Shown here: in pieces, positions 54,001 through 64,000 of the stretch
How positions within the stretch are numbered: position 1 is the stretch's first letter
Layout of the letters: each line of letters begins with the position of its first letter
From: Zygnema circumcarinatum
Taxonomy: Eukaryota; Streptophyta; Zygnematophyceae; Zygnematales; Zygnemataceae
Reading direction: 5' to 3'
DNA: 64,000 nt
Assembly (NCBI GenBank): GCA_037447605.1
Contig: CM074805.1
Span: 821,724 to 885,723, forward strand
Position numbers and translations under genes: made by a program
Notes under the pieces: model-generated
Told to the model about the DNA's origin: nothing
Databases searched by the model: none
Seen by the model: the letters and a program-made list of their open reading frames with translations, nothing else

Positions 54001-55944
54001 ACCGTCAGCACTTGCTGAACCGATGCGCAGACATCACGGCCATCATGGACACAACTACGATGACATTAGACGTGGCCGAATATGACGCGTATGGAAAAAT
54101 TCACATGAGCACTTTCTTCGCCCTCGTCTACGGTGAGTTACTTCTGTCACGCACAAAAGACCTCCCTCTTCCTTTCTCCTTTCTCCCTCATCACACTCCC
54201 CTCCCCCATATCCCCAGTAGTCCAACCAACCAGCCTACCTCCCCTCCCCCCTCCTTGCAGGTATTGGCTTTGCAGCTCTCGCTGCGACAATAACTCATAC
54301 CATTCTATGGAACGGCCGCGAAGTTTGGGAGCGGTCAAAGCTTGCCGCCGGAGAGAAGCCGGACGTGCACACGCGCATGATGGCGGTCTATGAGGCAGTG
54401 CCGGACTGGTGGTTCTATGGGCTCGGAGCAGCCGCTCTCCTTCTCTCAATATACGTATGTGAGGGCTGGAAGTCAGAGCTGCAGCTTCCATGGTGGGGCC
54501 TCCTCTTGGCTGCCGCCTTAGCGTGCTCCTTCACTCTGCCAATCGGAATTCTCGCAGCGACGACTAACCAGGCAAGCAGTTTTCTTAAACTATAAATGGG
54601 ATCTTTACTGGGAAAGGAGGGCAGGATGTGGGGTTTGCTTGAACGTGAGGTCTAAACACGGGCATTTTTGTGGGTCATTTTTTGGAGCAGGTGCCTGGTC
54701 TGAACATCATCACGGAGTATCTGATGGGTCTGCTGCTTCCCGGAGAGCCCATTGCTGTGGTGACATTCAAGACGTACGGATACATCAGCATGGCACAGGC
54801 GCTGTCTTTCCTACAAGACTTCAAGCTGGGGCACTACATGAAGATTCCGCCGCGTTCCATGTTTATAGTTCAGGTCTGCCAGCCCTCACGCATTTCCTTC
54901 AAAGCTGTTCAAGCGTCTTCCCCTCTCTCATCTTCACTCTGATTTCGGCAACAGCAGAACTAAGTCGGATCTTCTATCTTCGTTTTTACTTATTAATGAT
55001 GAAAATTAAGCACTAATTCAATCATGTTTGCTTGTTTCTTTCCATGCCCAGATTGTGGGCACCATCGCATCCGCCCTTATCAACCTGATCGTTGCGTGGT
55101 ATCAGCTTACCACCATTCCCAATATATGTGACACAGATGCTCTACCGGCCTCGAGTCCATGGACCTGCCCTTCTGCTCGTGTCTTCTTTAACGCTTCAGT
55201 TATATGGGGCCTCGTTGGGCCCCGTAGAGTCTTTGGTCCCGAGGGGATCTATGGAGCCATGAATTGGGGCTTCCTTATAGGAGCATTAGCTCCGCTGCCC
55301 TTTTGGGCTCTCTACAAAGTCTTCCCTCGGCAGGAGGTGAGAAATATTCCCCTATAGATACATAATACAACGAGCCAAAGACCCTTAAGGAGAGCTTACA
55401 GATTTTAAGGCAAGCGGGAGATCATTGCAGTGCTACTCGGATATGATTGATCTATCCACAATTATCAAATTAAAACAAGAGGAGAGAAAGACAGACAGCG
55501 GGAGAGAAAGAGAGCGAGAGAGAGAGAGAGTAAAAGTAGAGTAAAAAATTTAAAAACTGGTGAAAATTTCGACAATTACTGAGATGGGTTTTTGATACCT
55601 TATCCGTGCAGTGGCTGAGCAAGGTGAGCACGCCCATTCTGATCGGCGGGGTGGGCGCCATGCCCCCTGCGACAGCCGTGAACTACACCTCGTGGTTTGC
55701 CGTGGGCGCGTTCTTCAACTATTACGTGTACAACAAGCACAAGGCGTGGTGGCAGCGCTACAACTACGTCCTCTCCGCCGCCCTCGACACCGGCGTGGCC
55801 TTCATGGCCGTGCTCATCTTCGCCCTTGTCTCCGCCACGGACCTCTCCCCCTCCTGGTGGGGCAACGACGTCGACAACTGCCCCCTCGCGTCCTGCCCCA
55901 CCGCGCCAGGCGTCAACGTCGGGTACCCCTGCCCCGTCTTTTAG
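51055..55944 (+). CDS. OPT: Oligopeptide transporter, OPT family (PT clade)
   Basis: Twelve exons join in phase to 763 residues: 51055-51112, 51458-51785, 52235-52421, 52609-52656, 52842-52987, 53177-53386, 53712-53812, 54031-54132, 54261-54571, 54691-54873, 55052-55336 and 55612-55944. OPTs are plasma-membrane proton symporters of tetra/pentapeptides, glutathione and metal chelates. Signatures are [20 protein letters not shown] (the usual N-terminal region), [27 protein letters not shown] (the NPG motif), [32 protein letters not shown] and [16 protein letters not shown]. Twelve or more membrane spans are evident. Intron 9 has a GC donor (CAG/GCAAGC). Between exons 2 and 3 the model lacks roughly ten residues usual before NPG, so a tiny exon in 51786-52234 may be missed. 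The start ATG at 51055 follows a pyrimidine-rich leader. Confidence 0.9.
53432..53552 (+). repeat. Dispersed repeat in OPT intron 6, second copy
   Basis: Matches 30016-30128 in the same orientation (GGCGTAGCTTT, CTTTTGTGCTTAGGTCCTTT, GCGACCAGTTCCTCGTGGTT). It lies wholly within the intron between exons 53177-53386 and 53712-53812. Confidence 0.75.
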
Positions 55945-56500
55945 CGTTTCGTATCGGTCGGTACATCGGGATATATCGTGGAAGGTATCGGCGCTGAGGT
56001 CGATATGCCAAGGATGGTATGGGATGATGGAATGAGAAGGCATTTTTTTTTTTTTTTGAAGTGTTACAAAGAATAGTTAGTCCAGCCCAGGGATTAAAGC
56101 CACCTACGGCCCCGGGATGAAATTATTATTTTTAGTAAGTAGAGTTATGTACAAGAAGGGACTTCTAATGACTCCCGACTTCTAATGATGTCTTTAATTT
56201 ACAAGGGGCTCTTGTTAGTTTCTTTAATCCGTGCCATGTTAGTTAAGCAGCAGGGCCTGTTTAGACCAGGCCAGGCCAGGCCAGGGCCATGCATGGAATA
56301 GATTATTAGATTTAGGGTTTTTAGGGTTTTTTGGTTTTTTAGATTATTCTTATTAGTTTAGGAATACCCACGCAATACCACGTTGTAAGGCCAGAAACGC
56401 AATATATCTGATATCGAGATATCTCGATATCAGGTGTTCCATGAAACGACGCAGTTCTATTCTCTTTCCACAGCAGTGAACGGGCGACAAACTGCCAAGC
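55945..56500. other. 3' flank of OPT gene with TATCG-rich and telomere-like motifs
   Basis: The TATCG motif family begins within 10 bases of the OPT stop codon (55950-56030). A T-run lies at 56042-56057. AGGCCAGGCC repeats occur at 56265-56285, TTTAGGG/TTTTTAGGG telomere-like repeats at 56309-56330, and the palindrome-like GATATCGAGATATCTCGATATC at 56409-56430. No gene was recognised. Confidence 0.5.
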
Positions 56501-56504
56501 ATGT

Positions 56505-57610
56505 GTCGTTTTGTACGAACGTACGGCCCATTCCAGCCCCATGCCGACCGTACGGTCCCTTCCTTTCGCCCAAATTCATGGTCGGTGCTGCCAGGCGGCG
56601 CCCGCCCGGCCTGCCGCCCGCCACGTCATTGTGGGTCATCGCCACGTCATCCGCATGCACAAGTTTTCACCTCCCCCAGGTGGTGACCGGCCCTTCTCCA
56701 AATGGACTTGCGCCACGTGGTAGTCCTACCTTTAGTCTAGCAAAAGGTTGACGGTGTCCACGTGGCCGATAACGCGCGGCGGCTCCCCATTGGCCGGAGA
56801 GTGTGGTCCCACGTCAGCACCCGTCGATAAATCCGAGGAAGACGTGGCGCGGCGGCGGCCCACATCGGTGGAAACGTCGCTTTATCATGCGCGGACGCAA
56901 AACGATAAGGACCGTACTGTTCGTACGGTCGCCAATGTCGGCTTTTGGATGGAGGGACAAAATGGACCGTACGGCGGTGGGCGGCACAGCTGGGATTGGC
57001 TCTTGTTGACGAGAAAGATTCGTTTCGGGCAGGATGGAAGATTCTTTCGGTCAGAATACAACGTTATTTCGGTCAGAATAAAAAAGTCATGGCAATGTAG
57101 GCAGCCAATACGAAGCGGCCGATTCCCCGATCGCATTCAACAAAACTCGCTAAAAACTTCTACATCCTGGACTCCAACAAATTTCATTACTTCCTGTAAA
57201 CGCGGTAAGGTTCCAAATTCTCGTTGAAACCGAAAACCACCTGACCCACTCAAAAAAATATATATTCAAAAAGAAAAATTGAAATTTATTATCCGTATGA
57301 GCCACGTGGTTTGTTCTCATTGGGCCGGACCGCCCGCCCGGCCACCAACCGCCGCCCCGCAAAACCTCCATTTCTTTCTCATAACGGCCTCGGGCTGCCC
57401 GCCACGTCACGTGCACAATCGGACAAAGCACGTCCAGACACGACTAAACAAATCAGTACCTCAAATCATCGTGTGACCGTCATATATACTACCTCACACA
57501 GTACGGATTCTCTTCTAACATCCCGCCAGACTGCCGTGCAACCGCCGCAACCCGCCGCAAAAAACCGTACGAACCGACCATGTACGGTATGTACGGTATG
57601 TACGAGCACA
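56505..57610. promoter_or_regulatory. Dense CCGTAC/GTACGG and CACGTG promoter-like region
   Basis: GTACGG/CCGTAC occurs about ten times (near 56521, 56551, 56912, 56924, 56970, 57500, 57567, 57583, 57592). CCACGTGG or CCACGTC/G cores occur repeatedly (56621, 56643, 56715, 56759, 56811, 57303, 57403). GTAC in CCGTAC is the core bound by SBP-domain (SPL/CRR1) factors, and CACGTG is the G-box. The region precedes the small protein gene at 57768. Functional binding is inference. Confidence 0.5.
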
Positions 57611-57767
57611 TCTGGAAGCTCCCGACCTGAGGAGCATTTGAATCCTCGCCGCCGTCCCCTCCCCAGAGCGCGCTCCCACTACTTCCCTCCTGCTCCCGCA
57701 CTTCCTCCCTCGCTCTCTCTCTCTCACTCTCTCTCTCTCTTGGCGCTCCAGCAGCCCTCAGGCAGCC

Positions 57768-57977
57768 ATGGACAGGATACGGAACAAGCCTCTGAGCACG
57801 GTGACCATGGCGGCCTGCTGGATCAGCACGCTCGCGTACAGCGCGTACCTGGTGTACGTGTCTGTCGACAACATCCGCTGGTCGGCGGAGGTGGCGTCAG
57901 CCTACGTCACCTCTCTCTCCACGCAGGAGCTTGGACTCTCCGACGCCTTCGCCTCCCTCCGCTCGCACCCGTTCTGA
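57768..57977 (+). CDS. Small single-span membrane protein, function unknown
   Basis: A 69-residue intronless frame starts at the first ATG after a long CT-rich leader (57700-57740) and in a favourable context (GCCATGG). A hydrophobic helix covers about residues 11-31 (VTMAACWISTLAYSAYLVYV). A short basic N-terminus (MDRIRNK) precedes it and a hydrophilic tail (QELGLSDAFASLRSHPF) follows, suggesting a single-span protein. The GC-rich third positions contrast with the AT-richer flanks and support coding. I do not recognise the family. It could be a small organellar or secretory-pathway membrane protein. The strongest context is the motif-dense promoter region upstream. Confidence 0.5.
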   Translation: MDRIRNKPLSTVTMAACWISTLAYSAYLVYVSVDNIRWSAEVASAYVTSLSTQELGLSDAFASLRSHPF

Positions 57978-59936
57978 GTTGGCTCACAGGAAGGGGCAGC
58001 TGAGATGCTGGAGGGAGGGAGGGAGGGAGAGGGAGAGGAAGGGAAGGAGGTTGGAAGGAGGTTTTGCTAGTTTTTATAGATGAAGGGGTAAAGGAAAAGA
58101 AAGGGATTGAGAGAGAGGATAGGGTGGGGGCCTGGGCCTATTGACATTTCTTATGTCACAGAGCCTACGGTTAGGTTTTAATGCGCTGTATGGGTATAAC
58201 AGGTTGTGGGTCCGTCGTTGTAATTTATATGTTCTGCTCTCATACTTGAGAGTCTACGCCCCGATTTTAAAGTTGGCGGCGCTTATAATGTAGTGAATGT
58301 AGCGTATTATATGTCAAAAGTGGCCCGCACCGTCACTCGCGGTCCGAGGCGCAGAACGGAGGAGTTTAGGGTTACTTTTAGTAGAGCTTAAATGCCACTC
58401 TTTCTAACGCTATCGCTACTCCTTTTTATTTAAGGAAAAGCGAGCCGGAGAGCATTATTATGTACACGCCCATTTCATAGAGGCATGCTGCCCATGCCAC
58501 TTTTGGTAGCTTTAGAACGGAAGCATAGAGCAGTTTAGATAGTGCCGGGCGGCGCGATGTTGGTCTCTATGTATCATCTTTTATGATGAATGCCTTTGCT
58601 GAGAGGAGACGAGTTGGGACTGCCCAACGGAGGGGGAGAGAGGCGGACGAAATGTAGCCTCTTGCTTGCGAGTTTCGCGAACAAATATTTCGAAGGTGAG
58701 CACTGAAAACCTTCTGAAGAATTTCAACCCAACGTGGGCTTTCTGCATCTTTTGAAGGACTGGGAAGACTGCCTTTCTCCCTCTATGTACCTATGTATTC
58801 TTCCTCTATCTCTTTTGCTGCATAGGAAAGCTGGCAATTTCTCACACAGGCTTTTTTCCTTCTCACTCACTCTCTCTCACTCTCGCTTTCTCGTTCCCCT
58901 TCTCCCTCCCCTTTGAGCGCGCTCTCTCTTTCTTGCGTCCCCCTTTCGTTGCTGCCCACCAGTTTCTTCTTTTTTTCAAAGCTAGTGCGCCTTGCCAGCG
59001 CTCCTTTATAGCACTGTCTAAATGTAAAGCTCTAACTTTTTTTTTTCTCTTCCTCTCTCTTGCTCTCCCTGCTCAGGTGTATTGTGGAGTTTTAATGGTG
59101 CCGCTCGTTCGGTGCCAGTTATTTGATGCAACCACTCTGTCAGTCACGCCTTCACGCTGTACCATGAAAGAGGGGATTTGTGCTTCGCTGTTCCCTCTTT
59201 GTGTATGCCCAAGCTGCATAGGTATTAAGGTTAAACTTCAGTAGCAAGACTACGCCGCCCTCACTTGTAACTCAAGTCCCCCTTTGAACTGGAGCTTAAA
59301 TTGTCAAACATTGTACATGTCTGAATATGCGGAAATGAGCCTTCGTAAGATGTATAATATGGTGGAGCCATGATGATGTCTAAGAGCGTTGAAGCGGTGT
59401 GATTTTCAATTGTGATAAGCTGTCTGGGATGCATGTAGGCAGAGTTGTTTGAAGTGGGGATTACTGTTCTAGGTCTTGCCAGGAGGGCATGAAGCGTTTT
59501 GAGGCAGATAGATGAAAAATCAGCTTGGAAGGGAAACGGGGGGCAGTATTTTCTAGAAAGGCATATCATTAAAGTTCACTGACATTTCACTGAAGAACCG
59601 TGAGGTGGCTTTCTTCGTAGATTTCTGCAATATTACACTACGAGTCTAATGCTTGTGCTGAAATGTGGCAATATGATATACATCACATAAAAATGAAAAT
59701 GCGTGTGGAAAAAAGAAGGATGCGTAAGTCAGGACAGAACTTGGCAAGCGAAAGCTTCATTCATTATTGCAATCTTTGCCTTGCAATCTGTAAATACTCA
59801 CGTGCATGGAAAATTCCGGCAGTAGAACCTTATATGCTTGACCGATACACATCATGAGAAATGGCGCCTGCAAAGTCTCAAAATCTTATATGAAGTACGA
59901 GCTTCAGAATTGGAAGTATAGCAATGCGTGCGCTCC
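57978..59936. other. Long stretch without recognised gene
   Basis: A GGGA repeat tract (58013-58045) follows the small gene. The remainder to 59936 is AT-richer with CT tracts (58855-58930, 59050-59070). Short frames (58734-58916, 58933-59244, minus 59569-59261) have no recognisable features. It may be a long 3' UTR of the small gene and the 3' UTR of the convergent CwfJ gene. Confidence 0.35.
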
Positions 59937-62900
59937 CTACATTATGTCAAAGTCTTGGAATTTCGCCTTAAAGCTCTCGACCATGGCCGTCTCTTCCTCC
60001 TTTGTCAGCTTGCATGCCTTCCAATCCACACGCTCCGGCATGCCCAAGAGCTCCGCCACCACCTGAGCCCCAAAAAAATGCCAAAACTAGAGCAATATAA
60101 GAATAATAAAGTAGAAAAAATGCCCTAACATTCCCTCGAGCGACATACTTTTTCATGTTATCGCTCCACAAACAAGAAGGTAATACGGGCTTAAGTCCAC
60201 AAATAACGTTACTACGAAGCGTTCGAGTACACACCTCCCGTCCAAACTGCATAGGAAACTTGTCTCCCGGAGAGATGCCGTGTGCCATAGTGATGCCGTC
60301 TGGTAGTTCCACCGTGAAGTAATTACCTCCTAACGAAAGCCTCTTTATCTGGTCCAGCACAGCCTGCGGATCACTCCCTGCAAACACGCGAGCAGCTGTA
60401 TGAACTCAGCAAAATGCATCACATGGGGAGTCAAACTAAAGCCGTTCCATACAAACCTTCCCCTTGAACTTCTTTCAAACACCAAACACCAAGTCCACAA
60501 CCATTCCGCCTCTCCCTTCTCACCTGCAGGAATGACCTGGAAGCTGAATCCTGCACGCTCTGCGGCTGCTTCAAATGCACCTCGAATGGCACCTGCCTTT
60601 GCCTTCGGCAGAGGCACTACCTGAAATTCCAAGCCCCACAATGTCTACGCACTTTAAGGCGCCTTTTAGAAGCTATGATCTAAGGAAACCACTGTCCACC
60701 GATCGCTGCAGCAGCTGACAGGGACAGAAGCAGAGAGACAACTGAAAACGGAACTTCACCAACCTGCACATGCGCATGCGTCCCTGCTCTCAACTGCAGG
60801 TATCTCTCAAACAGGAGCAAGGTTTTCCCTTCTTTCGAGAAGCATTGCTTAAGCCCCTCTTTATAACGATGGAGCTCCGCTAGGGAGTCAGATGGGAGAG
60901 AGAGGATGTTGGGAAAATGTTCGATAGGGAGGAGAAGCATGTGGCCCGCAACTAAGGGTCCCTTTGCAAGAGCGAGGTAACAGTGGTCGGCTACTGACGC
61001 CACGAGATGGGCCTCTACTTCTGCAGAGGATAAACAAAACCAGCAGGGCCCTGCAGGGGGGCGTGAAGCCGCCTGCGCCTCGTTTACTTCCGTGGAATGT
61101 TTGAATCTGCGACAGGAACAGCATTTTCAGAGACTACACATGCTTAAGTATGACTAATGAAACTGCATAGAATGCTTGTGCCAAAAAAGCAAACGTGGAT
61201 TACAAGAACGACGCTTCATTCTTTGGGATGATTTTCCGGAATCATCAGCATGAAATTAATGTCAAAAGGCATTCCATGACCCAAAGTCTGAACTGAAGTC
61301 TGAACTCTCTACAAATTGCTGACTGAAGACTCAAAGCAGAACTTTGACCCTTCTTCTGAGCATCACCAGGCCCCTTTAGGGAAAGACCACCACCCTTTCC
61401 TAGGACTCACCTGCAGTCACTTCCTCGTTCACAGGTTCCCTTTCTGAACCAGTCGTAGCACACTCCCTTTGGAGCACCCAACAGCGAACCCTCTCCCCCC
61501 CCATCCCTCTTCCCCTCCTCGTCCATCGAATGTCTGTATTTGCACTCATCTCCTCGCTCGCATTTTCCCTTACTAATAAAATCAAAACAGACCCCCTTTG
61601 GAATAGGCTCCCCATCCCCTCTGCTGTGCTTAAACCGACATGCGTCCCCTCTAGAGCACGAGCCTTTATTGATATATTCAAAGCAGACTTTCTCTTCTCC
61701 TCCACCTCCCTCTTTTCTTCGCTTAGCCGGCGGTGCCGAATATCTCCAATATTGTCCCTCTTGCCCCTCAGCCTCCACTTTCGCAGCCCATTGAGGCATT
61801 GCTTTGCTTGAAGAGCTGCCATGGACACCTCCCTCTACTCTCCCACTAACTCCATTGTTGCTTTGTTGGCTTCCATGCCACACATTGGTTGTGGTGCTGG
61901 AAGTGGTCTCATATGGAGACGATGTTGAGCCCGGTACAGGGGCCTCTAACTCACTTGCCTTCATTTCTGAAGCTGGCGTGGGAGAGAGGGCATGAAAAGA
62001 CTTCTGCGTTCGACATATTTATTGTTTTTGAGTGTGGGAACTGAGAGAGAGGACTTTGAGATACCTTGAGTATGAAAGAACGCCGCTCTGTCTACGCTCG
62101 TCCTGGAATTGAGACTCAGTACCCTCTGCTGCTGCCTCTTCAGCTTTCTGTAAATGGCAACATCTCTACCTTTATCCTTTTCCGTACGATAAAAACAGTT
62201 GGCCACTCACCTGTTTTTTTTCGTTCCCAACAGCTGCCAACCCCAAAAAGCGTGTGACGTATGTCGTCCCCGGATTGCGATATGGCTCTCGGGCAAAAGA
62301 AATCCCTTCAGTGCCTGCTACGTGATACCTGCAAACATGTTGCTCAAGATTTCACGTGTTGCCGGAAACACAGTGCATGCAGCTGATTGTGTTGAACGTA
62401 AAAAAAAAAAAAAAAAGTTCGATTTTTTTTGGCTCAGTTGTCACGGACGGAGGCTCACCTCGATTTGATTTCTTTTCCCACCTCAGCAGTTACTGGCGTG
62501 CCCACCGTTCGAGGATTTATACCTTCCGGTAAGTTCTTTGTATCCGTTCCGCTCAGGATTCCTTGAGGCCACTCATTTGTGTGTTCAGGTCAAGGTCACG
62601 ATTTACAATGTTCCGTTTGTTCGAATAAAGACAACACAACAATGCGATCGTCAAGCTTTCCAGATTTCAAAGAGAGCGCCAAATCTTAAAATTGAATGCG
62701 GAGTGGATATGTGAGCAAGATATCCACAATTCCCACACCAGCAGCATCATCCACCAGCTTCTCAACGTCACCTCGCCTCTGAATTCCTGTTTCTGGCAAA
62801 AGGCCATTTTCATGATAAGCGGTTGGAGAAAACTTCCCTCCCAGATAAGCAACCTGCAGCCCTGCCACCCACCGGGCGCGTCGAGTCAACTTTTGCAGCA

Positions 62901-63762
62901 TCTGCAACTTTTGCGCTTTCCCTTCAATACAGAACTTTTAGCCATGCCAGTGCAGCTAGACTTGAAGTAGTGAGCAACAGCCAACCTATGTCTGAAAGCC
63001 TTCAACAGCATAGAACTTGTTTACAGTCAAATGCCGAATGGCCCCTCACTCACCGCTTATCTTAACTACTCCACTCCCTCGAAGCCATCGTAAATTGGCA
63101 CAAATCGGGATCCCTGGAAGTTCCGTATCCTCTTTTCTGTCGTTTTCAGAGTTTGAAAGCTTTGCCAACAATGCTGCATCCAGAATTTCTTTGGCACCGA
63201 CGCCATAGTCACCGATGAAGAAGGTTGGGAGAGGAAGAGATTTGGACCCAGACATGTAATCTTTCAGCTCAAGGTCCTCTCCAGGTGTGGAAGAGAAGAA
63301 GGGACCAACGCATAGAAGACAATCAAACGGCCCATTAACCTTGTTGACCTGCATGTGCGCGCAACTCAGGGTTTGAAGTTATGCTTCAGGTTTTAGGGCT
63401 CAAAAACTAACTCTCCCAGTGTAGGAAACCAAACGCCTTCAAGATACGCCAAACGCCTTCCTTGACCTACAATATTTCCTTCACTTATGACAGAACACGC
63501 ATGTTGTACACCAAAAGAAAAAGGGTACTCTCACGGAACATAATACATCACATTCGTAGAAAGCAGATGAATGCTTCAGAACCTCATCCTCGAAAGGTCC
63601 CTTTGCCCCCTGACATGATTCCGCCCCGTGCCCTGTACCCTACTGATGCAGGGGAGGGCGGGAGCCTCTCACGGACGCAACGCGCTTGCAGAGCTGATGC
63701 AGGCGGCCCTCCACATCGCCGCAGAGCAGGACACGTGGCGACGCATTTCCCCCAGACGCCAT
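59937..63762 (-). CDS. CCCH zinc-finger / CwfJ-like protein (CWF19L1 type)
   Basis: Exons (minus): 63762-63673, 63348-63054, 62861-about 62690, about 62528-62459, 62328-62211, about 62143-62065, 61972-61411, 61106-60764, 60620-60524, 60377-60235 and 60062-59937. Only the exon 3 to 4 junction and the exon 6 acceptor are uncertain. The N-terminus (VLLCGDVEGRLHQL, GPFDCLLCVGPFF, LQVAYLGGKF, GIVDILLT, PYRNPGTTYVTRFLGLA) is the calcineurin-like lariat-debranching-associated domain of CWF19L1. Exons 7-8 encode three C-X8-C-X5-C-X3-H fingers, such as CFEYINKGSCSRGDACRFKH and CFDFISKGKCERGDECKYRH; the third is split by an intron. Next come the CwfJ C1 block (GPCWFCLSS, then GHMLLLPIEH and THAHVQ) and C2 block (ELPDGITMAHGI...FPMQFGRE). 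Plants have one such protein, annotated as a CCCH/CwfJ protein. The family acts in spliceosome disassembly and lariat turnover in the nucleus. Confidence 0.88.
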
Positions 63763-64000
63763 GGCTGTAGGCTTTGAGAACCCCCGGCTTCGTGACTCCG
63801 CCTTATATTGCGAGCTGGAGCTCCTTTCAAATTCTAGGGTTTGCCGCCGCCGCTCTATGATGCTAGAAGTTCTGTGAAGGGGAAAGGCTCACATGTGCGG
63901 CAAATTTCCTGTTTAATTCCCAGTCTCACGGTGAAGGGAACTGTGTGCATGTGACGGCCATCATCCTCGCCGCAGAAGCAGATTGGGGTTGCGTGGCCGA
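63763..64000. promoter_or_regulatory. Upstream region of the CwfJ gene, window edge
   Basis: CTAGGGTTTGCCGCCGCC (63834-63851) is a plant-type leader or telo-box-like motif in plus orientation. A CTTATATTG stretch about 30 bases before it resembles a TATA region. It may therefore mark a divergent plus-strand gene starting near 63840 and running off the window, sharing this region with the CwfJ promoter. No coding exon can be assigned in the last 150 bases. Confidence 0.35.

Noticed and set aside
59261-59569. 102-codon minus-strand frame
   Set aside because: No recognisable domain, start context or splice partners; probably 3' UTR sequence.
1-64000. tRNA, rRNA or organelle-derived DNA
   Set aside because: I saw no tRNA A/B-box pair with a cloverleaf, no rRNA core sequences and no plastid or mitochondrial gene order; the tRNA-like 12-mer at 31315 is the retrotransposon primer site.

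Overview
The window is nuclear DNA of a green-lineage eukaryote, most likely a streptophyte alga or an early-diverging land plant. Reasons: spliced genes with short GT-AG introns of about 0.1-1 kb; plant-type families (a BELL/POX-domain protein, DUF538 proteins, an OPT oligopeptide transporter, a CCCH/CwfJ protein, a plant-type mitochondrial bL31, a CBM20 protein with a plastid-like leader); and a Ty1/copia retrotransposon with the plant-typical initiator-Met-tRNA primer-binding site. The exact taxon cannot be read from the sequence. All gene models come from reading splice sites and reading-frame phase by hand; none has transcript support.

Left gene-rich part (1-27 kb): a G-box-rich upstream region; a BELL-like gene whose product has SKY-like and POX segments but stops before any homeodomain (3231-6562, +); methylthioadenosine nucleosidase (7645-10975, +) with a 47-bp tandem repeat in intron 1; a short CCDC174-like gene (11280-12836, -) with an (ATGGC)n minisatellite just upstream; a RAB34/36-like small GTPase without a C-terminal prenylation motif (14639-16665, +); a small membrane protein (17021-17579, -); a CBM20 starch-binding-type protein (21108-23424, -, C-terminus unresolved); and a membrane-anchored METTL24-like methyltransferase (24587-27128, -).

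Repeat island (27.3-44.0 kb): a foldback/tandem 0.2-kb repeat, long CA microsatellites, N bases, and a full-length copia element (30304-36688) with 1-kb LTRs, a CAACT target-site duplication, PBS and polypurine tract. Next to it is a roughly 7.3-kb inverted duplication (36694-44029) that carries a DUF538 gene family: one predicted two-domain DUF538 gene (40384-42869, +) and one inverted, chimeric, frameshifted copy (37856-39063, -).

Right gene-rich part (44-64 kb): an unidentified acidic protein (44339-45090, -); mitochondrial ribosomal protein bL31m with a telo-box (45290-45484, -); a secreted S41/CPAF-like serine protease (46595-49289, -); an OPT transporter (51055-55944, +); a small single-membrane-span protein (57768-57977, +) behind a region dense in CACGTG and CCGTAC motifs; and a CCCH zinc-finger/CwfJ protein (59937-63762, -).

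The genes form no operon or single pathway. Loose themes are methionine/polyamine salvage, RNA processing, plastid carbohydrate metabolism, peptide transport and vesicle traffic. The observations most worth a second look are the homeodomain-less BELL protein, the DUF538 fusion and its palindromic duplication, the copia element whose gag start codon lies inside the LTR, the RAB34-like GTPase without a lipid anchor, and the CPAF-like protease.
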